Shown here: positions 1-13,200 of the stretch, piece after piece
How the letters are laid out: each line of letters opens with the position of its first letter
Numbering within the stretch: the stretch's first letter is position 1
Assembly (NCBI GenBank): GCA_013350335.1
Contig: CM023540.1
Location: forward strand, 47,165,222 to 47,229,221
Length of the DNA: 64,000 nt
Direction of reading: 5' to 3'
Origin: Chimonanthus salicifolius
Taxonomy: Eukaryota > Streptophyta > Magnoliopsida > Laurales > Calycanthaceae
Program-made: the position numbers and the translations under genes
Notes under the pieces: model-generated
Told to the model about the DNA's origin: nothing
The model's input: the letters and a program-made list of their open reading frames with translations, nothing else
Database searches by the model: none

Positions 1-1053
1 TGGGCTTTGGATGGCCTCATTATAATGCCATGTGAGTAGGGATTGCAATTTGGCCCATAAGTTAGACTTAAAGACCTATTCTGCAATTCATTGTATTTGG
101 GGGTTGTCTTGCTAAATCCAAACTTGACTCATTAACATTTAAATTGTTTCAAAAGGTTAGCGGTCGCAGTCAAGTTCAAGTTAGGTTGGTTATAGGTAAT
201 AATGGATTTTTTTTTTTTTTTTTTAACTTAACTCAACCTAATTTCTACAAAAAATAAAAAAAGTTGAGAAATTTTAATTTTAATAAAAAGTTAAAGATAA
301 AGAGAATTTCCCTTTTCATGTGTAGCCATTGAACTCTAAAAAATGGAGACAATGGACTAAAGATTTTTAAATTTGAGATAAGGATTCAGTGATGAAAAAT
401 GAAGTGTTTTAAGTAGTGCTTTTAATTTGCGTCGAAGTTAGATTCAAATCTAAGCCATTAGATTGTCACATATTCAAAAAACTTAATTATTTATCAATAA
501 TATGAAAACAAAGTATTTCAATGTAGCTCTTTAATTTTCTCCTCTATTTGTTTAATATATCAAAACTCACAACAAGATTAAGAGGCATTCATTTATTTTT
601 ACATTTTGTACTCTCTATAAAGATCTCAGGTGCCATTTACAATCTCTTTTATATGTTAAAACTTATTGTAAGATTAGAAATATTAATTTATGCTGTATTC
701 TGTACCTCATAAGATGGGATATTATTCTCTAAGCTTCCATGTAATTTGCAATTTAAGCTTGATGAATTATAATTCAGGCCTTGTACTCCCAAATATTCTG
801 AATAATGAGGGGAAAAATCAATTCGAGCAAGTAAAGGGTAAAGAATAAAAATCCATGCAAATGGTTCTTAATTTAAACACAATCATTAATGGGATAGAAA
901 TTGGGTTTAACCACAACAAATTCAAATCACATATCTCACCAACCTAAGTTCTGAATAAGAAAGGTAAAAATAAATTCCATGCAGTAAAAGGTAAACAAGA
1001 GAAATCCATGAAAGTGGTGATTGTTCTCAACATGGAAACAGGCTCTTAGCAAC

Positions 1054-1098
<45 letters not shown>

Positions 1099-1216
1099 CC
1101 ATTATGCATCCTTTAGTAAATGGACCAATGGAGAAATTTGGACATAAATAAAATAAATTTAGGACATCTAAAACACAATACAAATCACCATTCAATAACA
1201 GCTCAATAGAGTTGGT
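1..1216. other. Intergenic DNA downstream of the MRS2 gene
   Basis: No gene is seen. The stretch is AT-rich and has a T-run near 210-224. It includes the 3' flank, and probably the 3' UTR, of the minus-strand magnesium transporter whose stop codon is at 1217-1219. A long AG microsatellite lies at about 1056-1096. Confidence 0.6.
1056..1096. repeat. (AG)n microsatellite
   Basis: About 20 uninterrupted AG dinucleotides, roughly 120 bp downstream of the MRS2 stop codon. On the gene's own strand this is a CT tract and may lie in the 3' UTR. Confidence 0.95.
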
Positions 1217-4200
1217 TCAAAGGGACAGTATTCTCCTATGTTTGAAATATAACATGAAAGCTGCGTAGATGAGAGCACAGCAGATTCCAGTCACAATAAG
1301 TACCCAATTGAAGTTAAATGGGTAATTGAAAAATGGTGGCTTAAAATTCATCCCGAAGACACCCGTCACGACTGTAAAAATTGCAGCCACAAAAGTTGCC
1401 GCCGTCAGTAGCAACTCAAATTGGATAAGCTGATTCTGAACATTGTCCTGTTTGTGCACAAAGGAAGACGAGATCAAAATATTATGTAGTTATTCATGTT
1501 AAGGATAGGAGAAACCTGAATATCATATCAGGAGGGATTACATAGTGCAATTATATTCAAAGGATCTCATGCATCACTATGCAGTATGATGGCCCATGAT
1601 TCAGTGGTGCATAATTGTTTGTGTACTCCACAAAATTATCCAGATAGGAATATCCCACCCATCCAATATTTGGCTTCATATGAATCAATTTTAGAGAACC
1701 ATCTCTCTTTCTTAATCATCCATTTGCAGAGCCTACGAGTACTGAAGCATGAGCCATACTGGGAAGTCCTGAGGATGATACCCAATGCATACCCTCAAAT
1801 GGAGGACCAAATTCATGCATTTCCTCTTCTCAACAGTTCTTACCAGTTTAATGTTGATGAAATCTTCAGTACCATCTATGTAATCTTTAAGCTGTATCAC
1901 CAATGGAGAAACAAATTAATCAATTTATTATAAAGGAAAAATATGAGCTGAAGAAGACTAGGGGCTGTATTGGATTCGGAGAGAGGGGGTTCCCCTCAAG
2001 CAACTTATTTGTTAATTTCCTTGTCGGAGAAACAGTGCAAAGACAACATCGCGCATGTCATAATTTTTGCGTAAATTGGAGAAAGATGGTTTATACCATC
2101 TCCGCTGTAGAAAATAAATTTCTACTACTTTTTGTTAGAACTTTTTTATACAGACAATAGAACCTCCTACACTTTCTCCTTAAGTTTTTCTCCCATCCAA
2201 TGCAGCCGAAGAAAGAAATTGTTAGTATGACCAGATATGCAATCCTCATCCTGATAATGATGTTCTCAGGTTGAGTACAGGGCATTTATTTTCATTTCTC
2301 TTTTTTCTGAGGTATTAGTTTTGGTTATGTACTGATGAGGTCCATGGTTTGGTGATCCTAGACTACTAACCTAACAGGTTGGTTCATCATAAAAATATTA
2401 TGCCCCAATAATCTTCCTTATGAAATACCCCCAACTTCGACAACAATCTAATAGGTCAAGAATGAAATATGACTAACAGTCTGCACTCAACAACGGAAAA
2501 ATGGATAAAAAATTGGACTCTGCAGGTCCTCGGACTACGATATTTTGCAGTATGGTCACTCTATAGTAAGGATCATTGGGTCAACAGCCAAGAATACCAA
2601 ACCATAGGGTCCAGTTTATCCTAGGGGCATTGATCATGCAAGTTCTCTTCATAAACTTCTTGGAACAGAGGAAGTGATCTCTTACAGATAGTAACTTGTT
2701 CAGAGAATTGTCAATAAAGACAAAATATGCCTCGAGTAACATCTCCAATTCTTCAATGTGTTCAGCATTATTAGATGAACCCTTTGAGCTCCCACGTTTG
2801 CTCAAGCTCAGTGCACTACTTGTCGTCTTCTCCAATGGATGTAACCCACTGATTGAACCGACTGGTGAAGTTGGTGCAGATTTTGATGTTCCTGCTTCAG
2901 CTGAAATACAACTTAGAAAATATCGATCAGCAGACAAATCAGCTTCTCTCCTTTCTTTCTTTGCAGTCAGATACATTTCGGCCATGTCCCCATCATCATC
3001 CATGAGCTGCTCTATCTCATCGCGAACCTATAAAATCTATAAGAACTCAGGGAAGCCAACAGGAAGGGTATTCACTCATAAACAAGGCTGAAAAAGATCA
3101 AGAAAGGAGTATGAAGAAAGTTTAGTGATGCCCAGATATATGCATATAATAGCCAAGGCCCTTCATCGGGTGGCTCTGCTTGGTTACAAATTTCGGCCTA
3201 AATTTGAAAATATCATCTCATCATCATAATTATCAGAGCCGAAGTCCCATTTATTTAAGGTTGACTTTTCGAGTTCTACTCTTAACTTGACTTTATCATA
3301 AACCATAGTTACTCCACAATCTATCATGTCTTTTATCTCCATTTTCTCTGTGTTTTCAGAGGTCTACCCTCTCCCTTGTACCTACAACTTGTAACCTCTC
3401 AACTCTGCATACTGGGGCCATCTCTAATCTTCTACTTGCATGCCCAAACTACCTCAAACAAGTTTCTTTCAATTTCTTATAAATTGGAGTTATTGTCAAA
3501 CTGCCCCTAATGTGGTTATTTCTAACTCTATCAAAGAGTTAATCCACTCATCAAATGCAACACATGCATCTCTGTTACCCTGACTTCATCTATTTGCCTT
3601 CTCTTCATTGCCCAACACTCTATTCCTAGAGCTTTCGAGTTTGACACTTGTTTTATAAATTTGTCCCTTTAAGCAATATGGGACTTCTTCTATTTAGCTT
3701 GTTTACATTTTGCCCACCTTTCTCCCATCCTATGAGCTATATCCAAGTCCAATCCTCCAAGAGTTTCTACCATAAGTCCTAATTATATAAACTCATCATT
3801 GTGTGCTACTAAATCATTTTCAATTTTAATTGGATCACGCTCTCCATCTTCTATTCTACCAAAGTTACACGCCATGTATTCTATTTTAATTCTATTGATT
3901 TTAAGACCAATTGTATCAAAAGTTCTCCAATTCCAACTTAATATTGAGATTGTTTTATCTCACTAATTAATACTGTATCATCTACAAAAAGCATACACCA
4001 CGAGATTTTGTCATGAATATCTAATATTAAGCTATCCATTTGAAAATATCAGCAACATTCAGAAATATAATGCACATTTGGCCCAAGTTTAGACCAAAAT
4101 ATTCAGGCCAAAATTCGAATTTCAGCCAAAATTTGTAACTGACTACTTATATGATAAGAATGGATCATTACTGATTATAAATATTTCAATATTAACGAGT

Positions 4201-7200
4201 AGCAGACCTAACAAGTGACAACAGACAAGCTGATAGTTTGGGTGAGAGCTGGCTGTGCCATGTCTAATGGTTGGCCGATGCAACATAAGCATGTGTGCGC
4301 TTGAAAGTACTCTTCAAAATGTCGAGAAAATCTTTAACAGAATTTGAAAACGAAAACACAAAGATGATATGACAAAGAAAGGTGGATCCCTGTTAACAAT
4401 ACCTTTTGGACTCTACGAGTCAAAGCAAGAAGATCACTTTTGAGCCGACGCACGTGTTCTAGATTGAGAGTGCTAATGGATGATGTTAATTCCTCTAGCA
4501 CAGGATATACCTCAACTTCTAGCTCTGTTACCTGTTCAGTTCATAAAGGAATAGATGATAAATTACACATACATCATATAGACCATGCATGGTGTATTTC
4601 ATGATCAGACGACCACTATGAACAGTGAACAGAAGTATAAAAAAGACAATTCAATTTGGACGGATACAAGTTCGTGCATCAGAAAATTCTAAAACAACGG
4701 AACCATGGATAAGGCATGATACTTCAAAATTTAAACAAAATAATAGCAATATGAAAGAGTGAACAAATTCTACAAAAAACAATCGATGATAAAATTAACA
4801 ATTCCACTTAGATTTCAAAGGAAGAAAGGGTGTGTTAGTATTTAGTCACTGTAGAAAACAAAGTTAATTGGTACTGGAAGAATCCACCAAGAGTCTAATA
4901 AAGTGTGTCAGTATTTAGTCACTTTTGAAAGCCAAGTCACTTGGTACTAGAAGAATCCATGAAGAGTCTAATAAGATCTTGTCCAAAGCAAGTGCATCAA
5001 CCATTTCAAATAATCTAATGATTTATGATTCGAATTTTACCATACAATATGATTTTCAAAGAAAATAATTTGGATATTGTAATACGATGTGGTGTAGCAG
5101 AAGCAATGCGGGTTTTAAAGGGGCTGATCAAACCCATCCAACTTGGGTCAAACAATCAACTGGCTGTCTAACAAGGACCAATGGGAAAAAGGTAGGATAC
5201 GGGTTCGCTTAAGGTTAAATGTGTCTGTGGCTACTGGGTATGGAGGGAGTCAAAAGGGGCTTTGACTAAAAGGATTTTGTCTAAAAACAATAAAGTGGAC
5301 GAATGGTTGTGAAGGCTTTAGGTAGTGGGTGGTCCTCAATGGAGGCCACGTGAGCTTTGCAACAGTTGCAGAGGGTCTGATGTGATGGAAGAGAAAGAAG
5401 ACAAGGGAGATGAAACAGAGAAAGGGGAAGGCGATGGGGTACCTGGGTTAGAAGCGGAAGACCTGCAGGGACGGCGAAAGATGAGAGAGGGGAGGCGAGG
5501 GCAAGAGGGAGTGGCGACGGAAGCAACTCTTGCAGGAGAGGCGAGATCCAAGAAGGGTTGGTGATGGAATCCCTGGTTGGTGTAGCTTTCTGCAACAAAA
5601 TCGAAAGGAGAGGATGGCTGAAAAGCAACAACGATACACCTGGGATAAAGCCCAACTACTGGCAACGGTAACTTCACCTGGCATTAAGCCCAGGTTCCGA
5701 GGATGATGCAGGGCTGGAACAAACCAACGACGGTGAGGCCTACAGTAAGGCAGAGAAAGCAAGTAGAAGGAGATAACAAATAACGTAACTCTCATATTTT
5801 GTTATTTCAAAAAGAGGTGTGTTCCTCTCGTTTACATCCCTCACTATTTATAAGAAAAATAACATCTCCTAACTAGAATATGATTCATTGACCGACTGTC
5901 ATCCAACCAACTGTGGTCCCTTTATTCAATTAACACAAGGACTCTAATTCGACTACTACTTGAAATCGACCATCTGTTGACTCAAACAGACACTGACTCT
6001 TGACCCAGTGGGACTGGGTTTACAACATAGACACAGACTAAGGATCCAAAATAGGATCGAATATAATAAAATAAAATAACAACTAAACAAAATTTGAAAG
6101 TGGTCCCCGCTAGTGGTTAGGCACGCGGGTCATGCTTCTTGTCAACTCGTCTCTTGTACTGCTTCAAGAATCTGTCCGCAATCTGTTCTACATCATGATA
6201 CAATGTTTTTAACAACCTTACAATTTTTGTTATTTAAATGTTAGTTTTACCAAAATGTGATTCTCCTTTATGATCCAAGTTAATTTTCAAAATATTAGTC
6301 TTATAAGCTATCTATGATTACATGTAATTAGCAAGTCACAGACTGTAATGCCCCGACCTTCCAACACAATATTGTTCGTTTTGGGCACATAGGGGCCTGC
6401 ACGGCTTTGCATTGGCAAGTTAACCCAAGAGTTGCTCTCAAAAGGCCTTGTCCGAGTATCAGAGTATGCAACGACTACTACTTGAAATCGACTATCTGTT
6501 GACTCAAACTGACACTGACTCTTGACCCAGTGGGACTGGGTTTACAACATAGACACAGACTAAGGATCCAAAATAGGATCGAATATAATAAAAAAAAAAA
6601 AATAACAACTAAACAAAATTTGAAATTGGTCCCTGCTAGTGGTTAGGCACGCGGGTCATGCTTTTTGTCAACTCGTCTCTTGTACTGCTTCAAGAATCTG
6701 TCAGCAATTTGTTCCACATCACGATACAATGTTTTTAACAACCTTACAATTTTTGTTATTTAAATGTTAGTTTTACCAAAATGTGATTCTCCTTTATGAT
6801 CCAAGTTAATTTTCAAAATATTAGTCTTATAAGCTATCTATGATTACATGTAATTAGCAAGTCACAGACTGTAATGCCCCGACCTTCCAACACAATATTG
6901 TTCGTTTTGGGCACACAGGAGCCGTGACAGGGGCCTGCACGGCTTTGCATTGGCAAGTTAACCCAAGAGTTGCTCTCAAAAGGCCTTGTCCGAGTATCAG
7001 AGTATGCAACGACTACTACTTGAAATCGACTATCTGTTGACTCAAACTGACACTGACTCTTGACCCAGTGGGACTGGGTTTACAACATAGACACAGACTA
7101 AGGATCCAAAATAGGATCGAATATAATAAAAAAAAAAAAATAACAACTAAACAAAATTTGAAATTGGTCCCTGCTAGTGGTTAGGCACGCGGGTCATGCT

Positions 7201-10200
7201 TCTTGTCAACTCGTCTCTTGTACTGCTTCAAGAATCTGTCAGCAATTTGTTCCACATCACGATACAATGTTTTTAACAACCTTACAATTTTTGTTATTTA
7301 AATGTTAGTTTTACCAAAATGTGATTCTCCTTTATGATCCAAGTTAATTTTCAAAATATTAGTCTTATAAGCTATCTATGATTACATGTAATTAGCAAGT
7401 CACATACTGTAATGCCTCGACCTTCCAGCACAATATTGTTCGTTTTGGACACACAATGGGCAGGCTTTGCATTGGCCAGTTGACCCAAGAGTTGCTCCCA
7501 AAAGGCCTTGTCGGAGTATCAGAGTACGCAACGACACAATATTATCGTCTTTGGACCCTCAGTTCCCTCACCCGACAACAACCCACAAGGTTTTGTTCCT
7601 AGCACGTGGCATGTTCACGCCTAAGAGGCCTTGTGCTAGAAGGAGGGAGGATCCCAACTTATATACAAAAGGAATTCCAAGGCACCAGGCGATGTGGGAC
7701 TTGGGACACCTTCACTGGCGATTTTCTCTCTCTTTTCTCTCACACGCCCTCTCCTTCTAGAACAGGGCATTAAAATCCACCCCCTTAAAGCCAGAGCCTC
7801 CCTCGGCTTTGCGCACAACACAGGGATCACACAACCCCCCCCCCCCCCCCCCCCCATCCTCAGCTAAAGAATTGAACTATTCTCTGATACCATTTGTAAC
7901 AGCCCGACGCTCCAGTACAATATTGTCTGCTTTGGGTCCACAGGGGTCCGCACGGCTTTGCATTGGCGAACCAACCCAAGAGTTGCTCCCAAAAGGCCTT
8001 GCCCGGGTATCAAAGTACAAAGCAGCACAATATTGTCCTCTTTGGGCCCTTGGGTCCACACCCCACCCCACCGACAACCCTCAAAGTTTTGTTCCTAGCA
8101 CGTGGCCCATTCTCGCCTAGGAGGCCTTGTGCTAGAAGGAGGGATCCCAACTTATATACCAAAGGAATTCCAAGGCACTAGGTGATGTGGGACCTAGGAC
8201 GCTTCAATGGCGATTTTCTCTCCCACATGCCCTCCCCTTCTGGAAGAGGGGTATTACACATACATGACTTTCTTTTTGTAATCTTAATCAATGTTTACAT
8301 AAATGACAATCAAGTTATATATGCAATACTATCATCATTTTTTTACCAATAATGTTTTGAATACTAAGGGCGTGGTGGATTTGTTCCTCCTCCAACAAGA
8401 CACTAGGGATTCTTTACCAACCTTTGCTTGGAAAGGTCTTGCTCCACCTAGGGTTCAGTTGTTCATGTGGTGCACCCTAAGAGGAAGGTTCTAACTAGGA
8501 TGGATCTTAAGAAGTGTGGTTTGATGAGAACGGAGGAGGATTTAGTTGGCCCCTTTGTGGTCATCCGAAGGAGGATGCTGATCATCTTTTCATAAGCTGC
8601 CTTTTTGCAAGACATTTATGGCTAAATTTCTTGAACCTTTTTGACATCCCTTGGGTCTTAGATAGAACTTGTGTCGAGGCAATGGGATCATGATTTATAT
8701 AAGATTGCTTGGTATACGGTTCTTGCTGCAGTTTTTTGGACTATTTGGAAAGAAATGAACTCTAAGATATTTGAAGGAAAGTCTTCCGACGCTAATGATC
8801 ATTTTCAAAGGGCAAAATGGAGGCTGTGCATGTGGTTGTTATCTAAAAAGGAATTTAAGGGGCTTAAACCTGTTGTTTTTCTAGCATCATGGGAGGACGG
8901 TTTGAGTGGAGGAGGTAGGATTGTTAGACCTTTTGTCACATGGTGTCCTCCCCAACAATATGTCATTAAGTTTAATGTTGATGGAGGTTTGAGGGAAAAA
9001 CCGGGCCAGACGGGGATAGGAGGTGTTCTTAGGAACCATTGTGTTCTATCTTCGATGGTTTTCACGGAGCAGTAGGGGTTAGGTATTCAAATGGGGTGGA
9101 ACTTCTTAGTATTAGGAGAGCTTTGACCATTTGGAAAATCTACAAGCAAGGTTCACTAGTAATCGAAGGGGACTCGACAAACACAATTAAATGGGGCCAA
9201 GGGCCTAAAGCGGACCTCCCTGGAGAATGATTACCATAGCAATAGGGGTTTAACATCCGGAGTGGATGTTTCCTTTGTTCACGTTTGTTGCACAACAAAT
9301 GGCGTGGCAGACTTCCTTGCCAAAAATGGGATCAACGACTCAGTATCTGGGGTTTTTTGCATTTGAAGAAGGGGAACTTTGGGGAACTATTTGCATGATG
9401 TTTGTTTCTTTTAAATACAGTGTGTTGTTGCACTTTATTTTATTTTTTGGTCTAATTCTTTTAGACCGCCTCTTTTGTTGTTTTCAGTTGTTATGTTTTC
9501 TTTGTACTTCTTTCAATGAAATTTTTAATGTCACCTCTCAAAAAAAAATACTAAGGGCATGTTTGTTGGTTTCCATAGAAAATAAATTTCAATGGGAAAA
9601 ATGTATTACGATGGAAAAAAATTCTTGGAAAAGTGGCTTGGTAGGAATTTGCTTTCTCATCTAATTTTTTTTTTTCTATCTACACAAGGAATATTTGGTT
9701 GATAAATGGGTTGAATTAGGGCAACAACTCAGGCATGGCAGGTCGAGTATTGGGTTTTGCTCGAGCCCAAGCTCGAGTTCACTCGAGTCAAACTCGAGCT
9801 TGGCCTAAATTTATTTCTAAGACCACACCTAATTTCAAGCCCAAAATTTATATGCGGGCTTATCCAAGCTTGGGATTATTTGGGCCTAAAACAACAGTCT
9901 TTAGTATTATTCTATTGAAATATAAATTATATATTACATAAATTTTATATTTATACAAAATATTAATTCAAGAAAGTTAGAATTTTTTAAATCATTACAC
10001 AAATTTGGGCTTATAGGCTAAACTCAACTTTCATGTTCAAGGACCAAGTTGGTCCAAATTCTAATCCAAGCCTAACATTTTAGGCCGAGCTCGACCCAAT
10101 CTTAGTCAATCTGAACTGGAATTTTTCAGGTTTCTTCATACTGGATCAGGTTAGGCCTGGCCCAAGTTGCAGCTCTACGTCAAGTCGGATTGGATTAACC

Positions 10201-13200
10201 CACTTAATAAATGAGACGAAATCACTAGTTATTAGGTTGGATCTACCATTTAATAAATGAGCCAAGTGGGTCAACCCACTTAATAAATGTGTTATTAGCA
10301 ATAGATCAGATTGACCAATTTAGGATTATTCTAGTTGAGGCATCCTATTTAATAAACGGATCATTTTGAGTGGGGTCAGTTTAATAAACAGTATAAGTTC
10401 CAATTCTAAAATTGGAATGGAGTTAGTCTTGTTTGGTAGGTCAATGAATCATATCTTAGAGCATGTCTCATCCAATTGATATCATAGTAGTCATAAACGT
10501 TTTGTTTTCTTTAAGGTTATTTTTTTATTAAAACGGGGAAAGAAAACATACAAAGAATCGCCAAAAAACAAATACAAGAGAACCCAACCAAAGAAGAATT
10601 GCTGGGGATCAAGAAAGCTCTATTTCTTTGGGTGAAGAGAACCTCAGAGAAGAGAAGAACTCCGTCAAACACCGTCGTTGGAGAAGAGTACTCGTATCCA
10701 CGAGCAGAAGAGCGAAGGAAGATAAAAGGTAAAAATCCAAACGAATTTTATTCCATCATTAATCGGTTCTCTTCTTTACATCCCAAGCATGGGTTTTATA
10801 TACATTCAAGCAAACTAAAAATAGAAAAAGAAATCAAACGAAAATAAGAAAGAAAGAAGAAGTGGAAAAGGAAGGAAAGGAAAAGAAAAGGAAAGCCGGT
10901 GCCGTGCTTGCTTGAATCATCGGTTCTTGAACCGTGGCTGAGAAGGAAACTGAAGAGGGGAACTCAAAGAAGGAAAACCTTCTTTCTTTTCTTTCTTGGG
11001 TTTCTTGTGTGAAGCAGATGCACGTGCTACATCACCTCTCTTTCAAATGGATAACAATATCCCACCTTGCATATTTTGTAACTGTTATGTTTTTGTCTTA
11101 TTCTCTTGTGAGATATAAGCTACCTTTACAAAAAGAAATTCCTTATCTTAAAAAATATAGGATAACAAAAATCTTGCTAAATAATTCTACATCAGACCAC
11201 CTCTAGGTTACAATCATTCTTCTTCACATCTTTGCCAACACCACATATACACAATGGTCTCAATTGAGAACCTCACACTTCGTTTGAGCATTTTATTAAG
11301 TTAAAGAATAATCCATAGTAAGTTAGAATATGCTCAGTGCTGTGGACAGAAGATTGCAGGTTAATGGTCGAAAGGAAAATCCATTGCTTACCATCATGGT
11401 GGCATTATTGCTTCCCATCAAATAGTTAAAGGAAATGATTAATTTACGTGAAAGTGCAGAGGTTGTTTATGTCCACATATGGAGAACCAAAGCAGCAACA
11501 TGATCCTACACTATCAACAGATATTCAGTTGATACACACAATTTGTTTCTATCAATGGTTCATGAGGCTGATTTTATATACATGGCCATCTTCATGCCAC
11601 TTACTCCTTAGTTTTACCTCCAGTTCTTCCATTTATCTCACCAAATATTCTAATAATTGGACCAAGACGTATATAATAGATTACTACTTGTTTTTTCTTT
11701 TGTTGAGATTCTCTAACCTCCTAAAAAGCAAGAATTAATCAATCAAGGCATAATTTACTGCTGAAGCAGAATGTCAAGAGCTATGGTCCAAGATATTAGT
11801 CCAGTTGGCTGGTTTCTTGGATTTTACAGGACATGGGCATTCAACTTTGTTCCTCAACTCCTTAAGAGGATCACAGAATAGCTCACAGTGACACCTGATC
11901 AATGGAAAACATATTGAAAATTATTTTAATGACATTTCTAACCATTTCAAAGTAAAGACTACAAGTTTTGTGACTTTTGCCCATTAATTTATCAGAGACA
12001 GATTTCTTACAAGGTTCCCATGGATGTTTTTTAATTCCATGAGAGAATTGCTAGGACAAAAAACTTACAACCTGACAAGCTGATGGTGGTGATACATCTA
12101 AAACTCAATCATATTGTCAATATGTATATTGCAAATCCCCAATCAGCATACAGGATCAGTATCAGCATCTTTTTTTTTGAAAGGGGATAAGTACAGTATC
12201 AATGCAGCACAACAATGTAAAGTAAGGCATATGCAAATGAAAGGCAACTTTGTGTCCAGATACCTGAGTGTCAAGAGACATACATGCCAGTTCTAAAGCT
12301 AGCTCCAGTGCCCTGAACTCAAATGGCAAGTCATCTGTGCTTGAATCAGTACAAACTGTTTGCATATTATGAACTCTACTGTCAAATAACTCGAAATGCT
12401 AGGAATCATGCTATGTTAGAAAGAAACAACAATTACACAGAGAACGTATTTTGGTGTTACAGAAAAATATTAAGACACTGTTTTGGTATTTCACATAGTA
12501 AGAACATTGTTTTTAAGTCACCAGGTAACAAAGGAAAGTCAACTATATAAAAAGTGAAAGCTGAAGTATATGATTGTTGACCCAATTTTGAGCTGGCACA
12601 AGAAGGGATTATGGTTTTGTGATCTGCACTACTGATCCAAGGTAAAACTTATAATGCAGAAATGTTCAAAGCCCCATAACAGGATTATCCAATCTTAAAT
12701 AAACAACCTGCACTGGAACAAATGTTCAGGAAGGCAACACAGCAAGTGTCTGCAACAATTGGGCTTAGTTTACAGATTGGTCTAAGCATAGTAGTGCTCA
12801 AAAAATCATTGGCTTCGATCAGCAGACCATGGACCTTGCTTGCACAAATATCAAACTCATAGGATCATGTCCAATCCATAATACACATTATTCTTGTCCA
12901 AGATTATGCAATCCCCACAAAGACTAATGTGTCTTTACATCAGTTGCACATTAAAACACAAGCTGGACAGGAAAAATGCAAACTACGTCAAGGGAACTGC
13001 TTCCCTGCTTTGTAACCCACTCTGTAAAATAACCACCAGCATCTAACCCTAAGATTATCTTGGGACAGTATGTGAGGAAAACAGTTGCCAACCTTATCTC
13101 ATTGATTTTTACAGTTTGCATACTGAACAGAAGGCAAAGTAGAATGAATGGCAAATATTAAAGTGACTGATACTTTGGGCATCAAGTTTCTCAAAAAAAA

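Noticed and set aside
1586..1933. 115-codon plus-strand open frame
   Set aside because: It overlaps the MRS2 microexon on the opposite strand and intron sequence; shadow.
5281..5795. Several 80-124 codon frames on both strands
   Set aside because: Mutually overlapping in a GC-richer LTR leader; no conserved motif.
7835..7855. Independent poly-C feature
   Set aside because: It lies within the internal domain of the TRIM and is counted as part of it.
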